Assembly: GCA_021324295.1 (NCBI GenBank)
Contig: JAJPJJ010000129.1
Span: 1-54,525 of the forward strand
Length of the DNA: 54,525 nucleotides
Reading direction: 5' to 3'
Origin: Bacillota bacterium
GTDB lineage: Bacteria > Sysuimicrobiota > Sysuimicrobiia > Sysuimicrobiales > Segetimicrobiaceae
Shown here: positions 45,915-54,525 of the stretch, one piece after another
Layout: each line of letters starts with the position of its first letter
Numbering within the stretch: the first letter of the stretch is position 1
The notes under the pieces: model-generated
The model's input: the letters and a program-made list of their open reading frames with translations, nothing else
Databases searched by the model: none
Told to the model about the DNA's origin: nothing
Position numbers and translations under genes: made by a program

Positions 45915-46919
45915 CGCGGCGCCTCCTCTCGGAGCAGCATGCGTCTGGGTTGGGCGAATCTCGCTGAGGTCCACCACCACGTCGGGATCCTCGGAGAGGC
46001 CGCCGGGAACACCTCCGTCCGCGCGCGCGCGGACGGATCCCGCGCCGGCCTGCGCCTCCGCGCGGGAGTCCGGCGGCCCGGGCGGGCTTCCTCCGTCGCC
46101 GCCGGGGGCGCGCTCGGCGGGGCCCGGCCGGCCGGGCTCCGGCGGTCGGTCGGGCGCGGCCGCGTCGGCGATGTGTCCGGTCGCCACGGCGCCGCCGCGT
46201 TCCGAGGCGCGGACGAAGTGGCGCATCTCCTCGAGCCGCTGGCGGCGGTCCGCGCCGTGGAGCGGCGCGCTCGCGAGCGCGGTCCTGAGGAGCCATCGGG
46301 TCACGCCGTCCAGGGCGGCGGCCACGATCGCCTCCGGAAGCTCGTCCTGGGGGACGGCGCCCATGCAGATCTCGGGTCCCTGCGGCGTTGCGATCGCGAG
46401 CCCGACGAGCGCAACCGGCCGGTCGAGGAACGTCGCGAAGGCGGCCTGCTGCACGGTGATCCGCCGGTGAGCTGGGTCGAGCGCCTCGCAGACCGCCTCG
46501 ACGGTCGCCGCGGCCAGCGTCTGCAGCCGGTGCGCCGGCCCGGCCGGCCCCCGGGCCCGCCCCGTCGCCGCCTTCTCCTCCCCGCCCCGGACCCACGCGA
46601 TCCGCACCGCAGCGGATACCTCGCCGGATGCGACGGTCTCCTCCACGCGCACGATCTGGAAGCGCGGGATCTCGGTGGGCCGGAGGCCTTCGCGGAACAG
46701 GGCCACCCGGATGCGCGAGGGGTCGACCGGCACGCCGTACGTGGAGACGAGGGCGGCGGCCACCGCCCGCCGGACCTCGCGGGTGTCGGCGGCGTTCTCT
46801 GCGGTCACGTAGATGCGGTCGATGTCGCCCGCCGGCGTCGCGAAGACGCGCGCCGACGCGACGCCCTCCACGGCCGCGAGGAACCGCTCGATCTCGTCGG
46901 CGTAGACCTCTTTGGGCAT
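45648..46919 (-). CDS. Two-part protein with C-terminal Hfq-like (Sm) domain
   Basis: 423 residues. Residues about 1-75 ([20 protein letters not shown] ... RIRVALF) and about 85-215 (a beta/alpha unit with [16 protein letters not shown] and [20 protein letters not shown]) form an N-terminal part I cannot name; similar modules lie near carboxylase genes in some Firmicutes-like genomes, from memory. A Pro/Gly/Arg-rich linker of ~120 residues follows. The last ~65 residues look like Hfq: [19 protein letters not shown] (Sm1) and [13 protein letters not shown] (Sm2; Hfq has VYKHAIS). An excellent ribosome site lies inside the frame before the Hfq part. It ends 5 bases before the carboxyltransferase start. 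Confidence 0.75.
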   Translation of the reverse strand: MPKEVYADEIERFLAAVEGVASARVFATPAGDIDRIYVTAENAADTREVRRAVAAALVSTYGVPVDPSRIRVALFREGLRPTEIPRFQIVRVEETVASGEVSAAVRIAWVRGGEEKAATGRARGPAGPAHRLQTLAAATVEAVCEALDPAHRRITVQQAAFATFLDRPVALVGLAIATPQGPEICMGAVPQDELPEAIVAAALDGVTRWLLRTALASAPLHGADRRQRLEEMRHFVRASERGGAVATGHIADAAAPDRPPEPGRPGPAERAPGGDGGSPPGPPDSRAEAQAGAGSVRARADGGVPGGLSEDPDVVVDLSEIRPTQTHAAPRGGAAMSVHQEPARGDVAPPRGRASMEDAFYQPLVEGRIPVHLRCRDGYELPRAIIKDAGPYSLIVETPAGTELVFKHGIISIRILPAQSPEA

Positions 46920-47001
46920 CGTCCGGCTATTCGCCCATCGCGGAGAGCGGACCTGCCGGGAGGCCGGCATGCTCGGGCGCGTCCCGGGCGCGCGGCGCGG
47001 A

Positions 47002-47568
47002 TCAGAACGTCGGGGGCGACGCGGGCCGGCGCAGCGGCGCGCCGATCATCAGCCCCTCGCCGCCGAGCGCCGGCACGCGGCGCCCGTCGAGCAGGATCTG
47101 CACCTCGGACGCCTGCCGGAACTGCGTCCCGGTGTAGACGACCTGCCACAGGCGCGCCTGCATGCTCGTGCTGCCTCCGCCGCTCGCGAACGGCGCGGTG
47201 AGGTCCACGGTGGCGACCCCGCCCTGGATACGGACGCTCCGCAGCGCCGTGCCCCGCGGGATCTCGCTCGTGATGCCGCGGCGCTGCTCCTCGGGCGTCG
47301 GGCCGGCGATCAGGTCGCGGAGGGCGAACCGGAGGAGCGCGCTCGTCCCTCCGGACCCCGCGGCCCGGCGGACGCGGACGAGCGTCCCGGCATGCGTGGC
47401 CGGATCGTAGCGGACGAAGAACACGTCCACGGCCGCGGGCCGCGGCAGGGCGAGCCGCACCGCGACGGCCGCCGCCGCGGCGAGCACCAGCAGGAGCGCC
47501 AGCCGCCCCAGGCGAGGTGCCCTCCCGCCGGCGCGGCGTCCAGGACCCGGCGCGCGCCTCCTCACCAT
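47002..47568 (-). CDS. GerMN-domain secreted protein
   Basis: 188 residues. A basic N-terminus and one hydrophobic segment (LGRLALLLVLAAAAAVAVRL, about 20-40), then a GerMN domain: VDVFFVRYDP, ALRDLIAGPTPEEQRRGITS, RGTALRSVRIQGGVATVDLT and ARLWQVVYTGTQF. GerMN is found in the sporulation/germination protein GerM and in lipoproteins of non-sporulating bacteria, where it probably binds cell wall. No lipobox Cys is present. It starts 13 bases after the ligA stop, so it is coupled to ligA. Confidence 0.87.
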   Translation of the reverse strand: MVRRRAPGPGRRAGGRAPRLGRLALLLVLAAAAAVAVRLALPRPAAVDVFFVRYDPATHAGTLVRVRRAAGSGGTSALLRFALRDLIAGPTPEEQRRGITSEIPRGTALRSVRIQGGVATVDLTAPFASGGGSTSMQARLWQVVYTGTQFRQASEVQILLDGRRVPALGGEGLMIGAPLRRPASPPTF

Positions 47569-47581
47569 CGCGGCGCGGCGC

Positions 47582-49981
<2,400 letters not shown>

Positions 49982-50260
49982 CTAGGCGCCGCCGGCCATC
50001 GCGGGGATGATCGACACCTCGGCCCCATCGGTCAGCCGGGTGCGCAGCCCGCCGAGGAACCGGATGTCCTGCTCGTTCACGAAGATGTTGACGAACTGCA
50101 GCACCTCGCCCCGCTCATCGAGGATCCGCGAGCGGATCCCCGGGTACCGCCGATCCAGCTCATCGATCGCCTGCCCGAGATCGGCGGCGTGGACTTGGAT
50201 CACGCGCTCACCGTTCGTCAGCCGGCGCAGCGGGGTGGGGATACGCACGTGGACCGCCAT
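49982..50260 (-). CDS. Ubiquitin-like sulfur carrier (MoaD/ThiS/CysO/HcyS type) ending Gly-Gly-Ala
   Basis: 92 residues, beta-grasp. VRIPTPLRRLTNGERVIQV, LQFVNIFVNEQDIRFLGGL and the end VSIIPAMAGGA match the CysO/HcyS group (M. tuberculosis CysO has VNIYVNDEDVRFSGGL and ends AVAGG). These carriers hold sulfur as a C-terminal thiocarboxylate. Here one Ala follows the Gly-Gly, so the protein must be trimmed before activation, as reported for Wolinella HcyS, processed by the protease HcyD. Strong AGGAGG site 8 bases ahead. It follows the threonine-synthase-like gene by 73 bases and shares its riboswitch, so a role in homocysteine or cysteine synthesis is inferred. Confidence 0.88.
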   Translation of the reverse strand: MAVHVRIPTPLRRLTNGERVIQVHAADLGQAIDELDRRYPGIRSRILDERGEVLQFVNIFVNEQDIRFLGGLRTRLTDGAEVSIIPAMAGGA

Positions 50261-50333
50261 GCTGTCTGCCTCCTGTCGCGCCTCTCAGCGGGCGAGGTGA
50301 CCATGGCTCCGATGCCACCGCTGCCATGCTGCC

Positions 50334-51566
50334 CTACGTGCCGGCCAGCGCCAGCACGCGCTCCTCGAACGACGCGAGCGTGGGCTTGATCGTCACCGCC
50401 GCATCCACGACGTGCTCGACCGCCTCGATCGCCTTGAGCCCGATGCCGGTGATGTACGCCACCACGACCTCGTCCGGATCGATCGCGCCGGCGGCCGCCA
50501 GCTTCCGCAGCACCCCGATCGTCACGCCGCCGGCGGGCTCGGTAAAGAGGCCCTCGGTCTCCCCCAGCAGCCGGATCGCGTCCACGACCTCGCCGTCCGT
50601 CACCGACTCGACGGCGCCGCCGGTGCGCCGCGCCAGATCGAGCACGTACCCCCCGTCGGCGGGGCTCCCGATCGCGAGCGACTTCGCGACGGTGTTGGGC
50701 TTGACCGGGAGCACCCGATCGGCGTTCTCGCGGTAGGCCGCCGCGATCGGGCCGCACCCCTCCGCCTGGGCCGCCGTCATCCGGACGGTGTGGCGGGGGA
50801 TCACGCCCGCGCGCTGGAACTCCTCGAACCCCTTGTGGATCTTCACAAACATGTTGCCCGAGCCGACGGGCACGACAACACGGTCCGGCGCCCGCCAGCC
50901 GAGCTGCTCGGCGACCTCGAAGGCGAGCGTCTTCGCGCCCTCGGAGTAGTAGGGACGCAGGTTGACGTTGGCGATCGCCCAGCGGTGCTCCTCGCCGATC
51001 TCGAGGCACAGGCGGTTCACGTCATCGTACGTGCCTTCGACCTCGACGACCGTCGGGCGGTAGACCGCGGTGGTCACGACCTTGGCCCGCTCGAGGCCCT
51101 TGGGGATGAACACCACCGCGCGCAGGCCCGCCTTCGCGGCGTGCGCGGCGACGGCGTTCGCGAGATTCCCGGTGCTGGCGCAGGACAGCACGGCGAACTC
51201 GAACTGCCGCGCGGCCGCGAGCGCAACCGCGACGACGCGGTCCTTGAACGACCACGTGGGGTTGCGCGTATCGTTCTTCAGGTAGAGGTTCCGGAGCCCG
51301 AGGGCCCGGCCGAGGCGGTCGGCCCGGACGAGCGGCGTGTAGCCGGGCGCGAGGTCCCACTCGGGGACGCGCGACACCGGGAGGAAGTCCTGGTAGCGCC
51401 AGATCGACGCGGGGCCGCGCACGATCCGGTCGCGGTGCTCCCGCCCGTCGAGATCGCCCTGCGTGTACTGTACCTCCAAGGGGCCGAAGCAGCGCTCGCA
51501 GACAAAGATCGGCTCGGCTGCGTAGCGCTGTCCGCACTCCCGGCATGCCAGCCCGTCTACCGCCAT
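50334..51566 (-). CDS. thrC: Threonine synthase-family PLP enzyme under SAM control
   Basis: 410 residues. N-terminal zinc ribbon (CRECGQRY ... CERCFGPLE), then fold-type II PLP enzyme with the Schiff-base Lys in NPTWSFKDRVVAVALA, phosphate loop SCASTGNLANAVAAHAAKAG and VPVGSGNMFVKI. Classical ThrC has NPTGSFKDRG; the W and V here occur in a subgroup often paired with a MoaD-like gene, as in Streptomyces, from memory. Normally it converts O-phosphohomoserine to threonine. A SAM-I riboswitch instead points to methionine metabolism, so sulfur replacement on O-phosphohomoserine by the carrier thiocarboxylate, giving homocysteine, is a fair alternative. GGGAGG site 4 bases ahead of the ATG. Confidence 0.9.
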   Translation of the reverse strand: MAVDGLACRECGQRYAAEPIFVCERCFGPLEVQYTQGDLDGREHRDRIVRGPASIWRYQDFLPVSRVPEWDLAPGYTPLVRADRLGRALGLRNLYLKNDTRNPTWSFKDRVVAVALAAARQFEFAVLSCASTGNLANAVAAHAAKAGLRAVVFIPKGLERAKVVTTAVYRPTVVEVEGTYDDVNRLCLEIGEEHRWAIANVNLRPYYSEGAKTLAFEVAEQLGWRAPDRVVVPVGSGNMFVKIHKGFEEFQRAGVIPRHTVRMTAAQAEGCGPIAAAYRENADRVLPVKPNTVAKSLAIGSPADGGYVLDLARRTGGAVESVTDGEVVDAIRLLGETEGLFTEPAGGVTIGVLRKLAAAGAIDPDEVVVAYITGIGLKAIEAVEHVVDAAVTIKPTLASFEERVLALAGT

Positions 51567-51601
51567 CTCTCGCCTCCCTCGTCCCCTGGCTCGGAGCGCA
51601 A

Positions 51602-51634
51602 CAAAAATCCCCCTCCAACTCCGCGAAGGGGGAT
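51602..51634 (-). terminator. Rho-independent terminator of the SAM riboswitch
   Basis: On the minus strand ATCCCCCT pairs with AGGGGGAT around an 11-13 base loop, followed by TTTTTGTT. It lies between the aptamer and the thrC start and is the only textbook T-run terminator I found in the window. Confidence 0.9.
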
Positions 51635-51640
51635 CGCTCC

Positions 51641-51751
51641 CTCTTATCTGCCGGAATTGGATCTTCCGCGGGAATTAGCACCACACCAGCCGGGACGCTG
51701 GTAGGCTGCCGGGTGTCATCGGGCCCGTCCCTCGACCGCTCTCGATAAGAG
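51641..51751 (-). promoter_or_regulatory. SAM-I (S-box) riboswitch
   Basis: The P1 helix CTCTTATC (51744-51751) pairs with GATAAGAG (51641-51648). Between them are the conserved landmarks in order: CGAGAGCGG, the kink-turn GAGGGACGGGCCCGATGA, ACCCGGCAGCC, and GGTGCTAATTCC before a short P4 hairpin. SAM binding is expected to free the downstream terminator and switch off thrC and the sulfur carrier. Confidence 0.95.
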
Positions 51752-51771
51752 TTGCTATTCGGTTTGAGCCA

Positions 51772-51800
51772 ACTCTAGCACAGACCCCCCGGTGTGTCAA
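51772..51800 (-). promoter_or_regulatory. Promoter of the SAM riboswitch-thrC unit
   Basis: -35 TTGACA at 51795-51800, 17-base spacer, -10 TAGAGT at 51772-51777. The predicted start, about 51765, lies 14 bases before the riboswitch P1 helix. Confidence 0.8.
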
Positions 51801-52267
51801 TCCGACGAATCGCATGGACGCGGCAGCATCCGGGCGCCGGCGCGTCGAGGCAGCCCGCCGTCGCCGGCGGCCCGCTCCACGCCGCGCGTGGCGATCCTCG
51901 TGGCTCGCGCGGGGCTCCAGCGAGCCGGCCCGGAGCTGCGCGATTTGCGCCCGACGCGCGGAGACCCGGACCGCCGCGAGCCGCCGGCACGCAACGCGCG
52001 AGAAGGTGTTGTCCGCCGGCGCCACGGACTCTTCCGGACGGGGGAATCGGAGCGGCGTGAACCACGCGTCCCGGGGCGACGTCGCCATCTCGGTCCGCAA
52101 CGCCCGGGCCGCGACCGCAGGGCGCGGGCACACCGATCCGACGTGGCCGGACGGGCCGACGGCCGGTTGGCGGCCCGCGATGCGCCACACGGGATGGCCG
52201 GGACAGCCTGGTTTCCACGACGACGCGCGGTCGATCGAGATCAGCCGCGATTGGGGAGGGATGGCCG
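51801..52267. other. Spacer between divergent thrC and ridA copy 2
   Basis: About 470 bases. Open frames on both strands look like GC-rich noise without a ribosome site or recognisable pattern. I see no promoter for the plus-strand ridA. Confidence 0.4.
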
Positions 52268-52651
52268 ATGCAGCGGGAAGCAGTGGACGTCCGGGGCGTG
52301 CACGGGACCACGGGGTATTCGCACGCGGCGAAGGCCGGCAACCTCGTGTTCGTCGCGGGGCAGGTCGCGCAGGACGCCGGCGGCGCGCTGGTGGGCCGCG
52401 GCGACATCGAGGCCCAGGCGGTGCAGGTGTTCGAGAACCTGAAGGCGGTGCTCGCCTCGGCCGGGTCGTCGCTCGACCAGGTGGTCAAGATGACCACGTA
52501 CACGACGAGCCTGGCGTATCGCCAGAAGATCGCCGAGGTGCGGGCGCGCTACTTCCAGACGTACTTTCCCCCGAACACGTTCGTCGTCGTGGCGAGCCTC
52601 GCGACGCCCGACTACCTGCTGGAGATCGAGGCCGTGGCCGCCTGCCCCTGA
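52268..52651 (+). CDS. RidA-family protein, copy 2
   Basis: 127 residues. GYSHAAKAGNLVFVAGQVAQ, VFENLKAVLASAGSSLDQVV and the final LLEIEAVAACP give the family. The substrate Arg seen in copy 1 (PPARSTVQV) is missing: the equivalent reads PPNTFVVVASLATPD, so the classical enamine deaminase activity is doubtful; many RidA subfamilies (Rid1-7) lack it. GGGAGGG lies 7 bases ahead. Only distantly similar to copy 1. It is followed by lgt on the same strand. Confidence 0.9.
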   Translation: MQREAVDVRGVHGTTGYSHAAKAGNLVFVAGQVAQDAGGALVGRGDIEAQAVQVFENLKAVLASAGSSLDQVVKMTTYTTSLAYRQKIAEVRARYFQTYFPPNTFVVVASLATPDYLLEIEAVAACP

Positions 52652-52695
52652 CACCGGCGCGCCGGGCTCGCCCGCGGCCGGCCCGTGCGCGCGGG

Positions 52696-52704
52696 TGCTA
52701 TACT
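52696..52704 (+). promoter_or_regulatory. Extended -10 promoter, predicted leaderless lgt mRNA
   Basis: TGC-TATACT ends 7 bases before the lgt ATG, so transcription should start on or next to the ATG. No clear -35 hexamer is present; the extended -10 can compensate. Confidence 0.6.
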
Positions 52705-52711
52705 CGGAGCG

Positions 52712-53488
52712 ATGCATCCCGTGCTGCTGCATCTCGGCCCGCTCACGGTCCGCTGGTACGGCCTGATGATGGGCCTCGCGCTGCTGCTCTCCGTTCCCAT
52801 CACGGCACACTTCGCCGGGCGGTTCGGCATCGAACGGACGCTGATCGTGGATACGCTGGCGGTGCCCTTCCTGGCGGTCCTGCTCGCCGGCGCGCGGGCG
52901 GGTTACGTGCTGTCGCACCCCCAGGAGTTCGTCGGCAATCCCCTCGGGGCGGTCCTCCCGCCGTACGCCGGGCTGGCGTCCCACGGCTCGATCGCCGCCG
53001 GGCTGCTGTACCTGGCGTGGTGGTGTCCCCGCCACCGGGTCCCGATCTGGCGGCTGCTCGATGCGATGGCGCCGGCGGTCCTCGTGGCGATCATCCTGGT
53101 CCGGTGGGGCAACGTCATGAACGGGGAGCTGTTCGGCGACCCGACGTCGCTCCCCTGGGGCGTCGCCGTGCCCGGCGTGCCCGGCGGACCGCGCCACCCG
53201 CTGCCCCTCTACGAGATCGCCGGCACCGCGTTGATCCTGCTGTGGACCCTGCGGATGGCCGGACGGCGGCCGTTCGACGGCTTCCTGTTCTGGTCGGCGC
53301 TCGTGGCCTCGTCGACGCTGCGGTTTCTCCTCGACCTGCTGCGCAGCCAGGACCGGACGGTCGCGTTTCTCACGTGGGGACAGATGGCGGCCGCGGTCCT
53401 GATCGTCTGGGGCGCGTGGTTCCTGTGGCGAGGCCTTCGGGGCGCCACGCGCGCGGCCGCGGACCTCGGCGCCGCGCGCGGCCGGTAG
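52712..53488 (+). CDS. lgt: Prolipoprotein diacylglyceryl transferase
   Basis: 258 residues, seven hydrophobic segments. Transfers diacylglycerol from phosphatidylglycerol to the lipobox Cys of prolipoproteins in the inner membrane. VRWYGLMMGLALLL near the N-terminus, AGLASHGSIAAG (usually HGG, here HGS), the signature LVRWGNVMNGELFGDPT and HPLPLYE. The frame is open 27 bases further, but that start would overlap the -10 box; MHPVLLHLGPLTVRWYG is the family-like start. Convergent with the CRP-type gene, stops 9 bases apart. Confidence 0.94.
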   Translation: MHPVLLHLGPLTVRWYGLMMGLALLLSVPITAHFAGRFGIERTLIVDTLAVPFLAVLLAGARAGYVLSHPQEFVGNPLGAVLPPYAGLASHGSIAAGLLYLAWWCPRHRVPIWRLLDAMAPAVLVAIILVRWGNVMNGELFGDPTSLPWGVAVPGVPGGPRHPLPLYEIAGTALILLWTLRMAGRRPFDGFLFWSALVASSTLRFLLDLLRSQDRTVAFLTWGQMAAAVLIVWGAWFLWRGLRGATRAAADLGAARGR

Positions 53489-53496
53489 CCCGGCCG
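53479..53496. terminator. Short hairpin at the convergent ends of lgt and the CRP-type gene
   Basis: CGGCCGG-TAGC-CCGGCCG, 7 base pairs with a tight 4-base loop containing the lgt stop codon. It could serve both genes. No T-run, so activity as a terminator is uncertain. Confidence 0.4.
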
Positions 53497-53497
53497 G

Positions 53498-54178
53498 TCA
53501 GTACAGCTCCGCGCGCAGCCGCTCGGGGTCCACCAGCAGCAGCCGGCCGCGCGCGTGGCGCAGGACCCCCTTCCCCGCGTAGTAGCGGAGCCATTTGTTG
53601 ACGCTCTCGCGCGTCGTCCCGACCATGGTGGCGAGGTCGCCCTGCGTCAGGCGCGAGGTGATGGCCACGCCACCCGGCCCGGGCTGCCCACGCGTCTGCC
53701 CGAGCTCGAGGAGGAGCTTGAGCAGCCGGGTCCGCACGTCCGAGAAGGCGGCGTCGTGGACGAGCCGGTCGGTGCGCCGGAGCCGCCGGCTCAGCACCGC
53801 GAGCAGGTTGGCTGCGGCCCGCGGGGTGCTCCGGATGAACCGCGTGAACTCCTCGCGCTGCAGGACCGCGAGCTGCGAGGCGACGACGGCCACGGCGTCC
53901 GCGGAGCGCGGCTCGCCGTCCAGCAGCGCCAGCTCGCCGAAGAAGTCCCCGCGGCCGAGCAGCCCCAGGACGACCTCCTTGCCCTCGGCCGATCCGAGGA
54001 CGATCTTCACCTCGCCGCTCTCGACGATGTACAGGGCGGTGCCGGCATCGCCCTCGTGGAAGATCACCTCGCCCGCGCGGTACCGCCGCCGCCGCAGGAG
54101 GCGGGCGAGGCTCTCCAGCTCGCGGGGGGCGAGCCGGGCGAACAGCGGGACCTGCGCGAGGAGCTCCTGGTCGGACAC
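53498..54178 (-). CDS. CRP/FNR-family transcription regulator
   Basis: 226 residues from the chosen GTG; the frame can extend 29 residues to another GTG, which would add a basic tail. Cyclic-nucleotide-binding fold with RAGEVIFHEGDAGTALYIVE and DFFGELALLDGEPRSA, where Gly-Glu and Arg-Ser match the cAMP pocket of CRP. A long dimer helix follows, then the winged helix LTQGDLATMVGTTRESVNKW; its Arg-Glu pair corresponds to the TGTGA-reading residues of CRP. There are no FNR-type Cys, so a nucleotide ligand is more likely than an FeS cluster. Divergent from the next gene with CRP-like sites between. Confidence 0.92.
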   Translation of the reverse strand: MSDQELLAQVPLFARLAPRELESLARLLRRRRYRAGEVIFHEGDAGTALYIVESGEVKIVLGSAEGKEVVLGLLGRGDFFGELALLDGEPRSADAVAVVASQLAVLQREEFTRFIRSTPRAAANLLAVLSRRLRRTDRLVHDAAFSDVRTRLLKLLLELGQTRGQPGPGGVAITSRLTQGDLATMVGTTRESVNKWLRYYAGKGVLRHARGRLLLVDPERLRAELY

Positions 54179-54317
54179 GGCTGGCGGCCGTCCCGCGCGG
54201 ACCGACAGACGCGGCGCCCGCGCTCGTGCTGGCGCCTTCGCTGCGCCCCGGCGTCTTCCCTCCACCGGCCCCGCCTTGCGCGGTCCCGGAGGCAGCCCGG
54301 GCGCGGCGTGCGGGGCG

Positions 54318-54333
54318 TGTGGTGCGTTTCACA
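54318..54333. promoter_or_regulatory. CRP-like site, distal
   Basis: TGTGG-TGCGTT-TCACA, one mismatch from the TGTGA-N6-TCACA consensus, inside a wider CGTGTG/CACACG inverted repeat. Centre about 64 bases upstream of the predicted start of the plus-strand gene. Confidence 0.65.
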
Positions 54334-54340
54334 CGCCGGC

Positions 54341-54356
54341 TGTGACCTCGATCAAT
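54341..54356. promoter_or_regulatory. CRP-like site, proximal
   Basis: TGTGA-CCTCGA-TCAAT: left half perfect, right half 3 of 5. Its centre is 41.5 bases from a start predicted from the weak -10 TACGAT (54378-54383), the class II activation position. The missing -35 hexamer agrees with activator dependence. Confidence 0.55.
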
Positions 54357-54413
54357 GCGGGCCGGCCGCGCCCCGTCTACGATGGAGCCACCTCAGAGGA
54401 AAGGAGGACGACG

Positions 54414-54525
54414 ATGAGGACGCTCCTGGCTGTGGTGGCCCTCACCGGAACCCTGGCGCTCGCCGCCTCCGCCGCGCTGGCGGACGACAGCGTCAACGGG
54501 TTCGTGGACAAGCTGCCCCAGGGCA
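54414..54525 (+). CDS. Secreted protein, N-terminus only (cut by window edge)
   Basis: 37 residues are visible: a clear signal peptide (LLAVVALTGTLALAASAALA) and the beginning of a mature protein (DDSVNGFVDKLPQG). AGGAGG lies 6-7 bases ahead of the ATG. The family cannot be told. Its promoter carries two CRP-like sites, so it is probably controlled by the divergent regulator. Confidence 0.8.
   Translation, partial: MRTLLAVVALTGTLALAASAALADDSVNGFVDKLPQG

Noticed and set aside
51814-53601. Long plus-strand open frame across ridA copy 2 and lgt
   Set aside because: It is a shadow frame of GC-rich DNA; the translations of ridA and lgt in other frames are clearly real and the long frame has an Arg/Ala/Gly-biased, patternless sequence.

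Overview
The window is very GC-rich and almost wholly coding. It suggests a deep-branching, double-membraned (diderm) bacterium with strong Firmicutes-like features, something like the Armatimonadota/Sysuimicrobiota (CSP1-3) group. The lineage is inferred from gene content and was not tested. Diderm evidence is a TamB-family translocation protein, a TolC-type outer-membrane channel and a HlyD-type adaptor. Firmicutes-like evidence is a yabE(3D)-ksgA ... ispE ... purR neighbourhood, PurR of the Bacillus type, a GerMN protein, two SpoIVB (S55)-family proteins, a SpoIIE-type phosphatase and a SAM-I riboswitch. tRNA-Gln(UUG) is the only RNA gene besides the riboswitch.

Left part (about 0.2-17.2 kb, all minus strand). 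A 100-residue protein of unknown function and cobyrinate a,c-diamide synthase lead into glmU, prs, wecA and wecB, most of them translationally coupled. A consensus promoter whose -10 box contains the wecB stop codon then starts an envelope unit: a small secreted barrel-sandwich protein, two S55-family proteins, TamB, a sigma factor and a small membrane protein. Middle-left (17.7-22.5 kb): a one-chain partner-switching protein (membrane sensor, PAS, two GAF, SpoIIE phosphatase, RsbW-like kinase, STAS), the tRNA, a RidA protein and a flavin reductase.

Efflux region (22-31.6 kb). A TetR gene with its own consensus promoter and palindromic operator heads an operon for TolC, HlyD, two ABC ATPases, one ABC-2 permease and the flavin reductase. 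Upstream lies a second TetR gene followed by the C-terminal 40% of an RND pump, a remnant. Then come purR, a MobA-like nucleotidyltransferase, ispE (minus), a LytR-CpsA-Psr protein (plus, probably leaderless), ksgA and a 3D-domain cell-wall protein.

Propionate region (38.8-46.9 kb, minus). These genes encode the route propionyl-CoA to succinyl-CoA: carboxyltransferase, biotin carboxylase, biotin carrier, methylmalonyl-CoA mutase large subunit, MeaB and the epimerase. They are preceded by an odd protein ending in an Hfq-like domain, which also has its own well-placed internal start. Upstream are a GerMN protein, ligA, a ubiquitin-like sulfur carrier ending in Gly-Gly-Ala, and a threonine-synthase-family gene. 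The last two sit behind a complete SAM-I riboswitch with terminator and promoter. This suggests that the pair makes homocysteine through a protein thiocarboxylate, and it is the most interesting candidate system here.

Right end: a second RidA, a probably leaderless lgt, and a CRP/FNR regulator divergent from a secreted-protein gene cut by the window edge, with two CRP-like sites between them.
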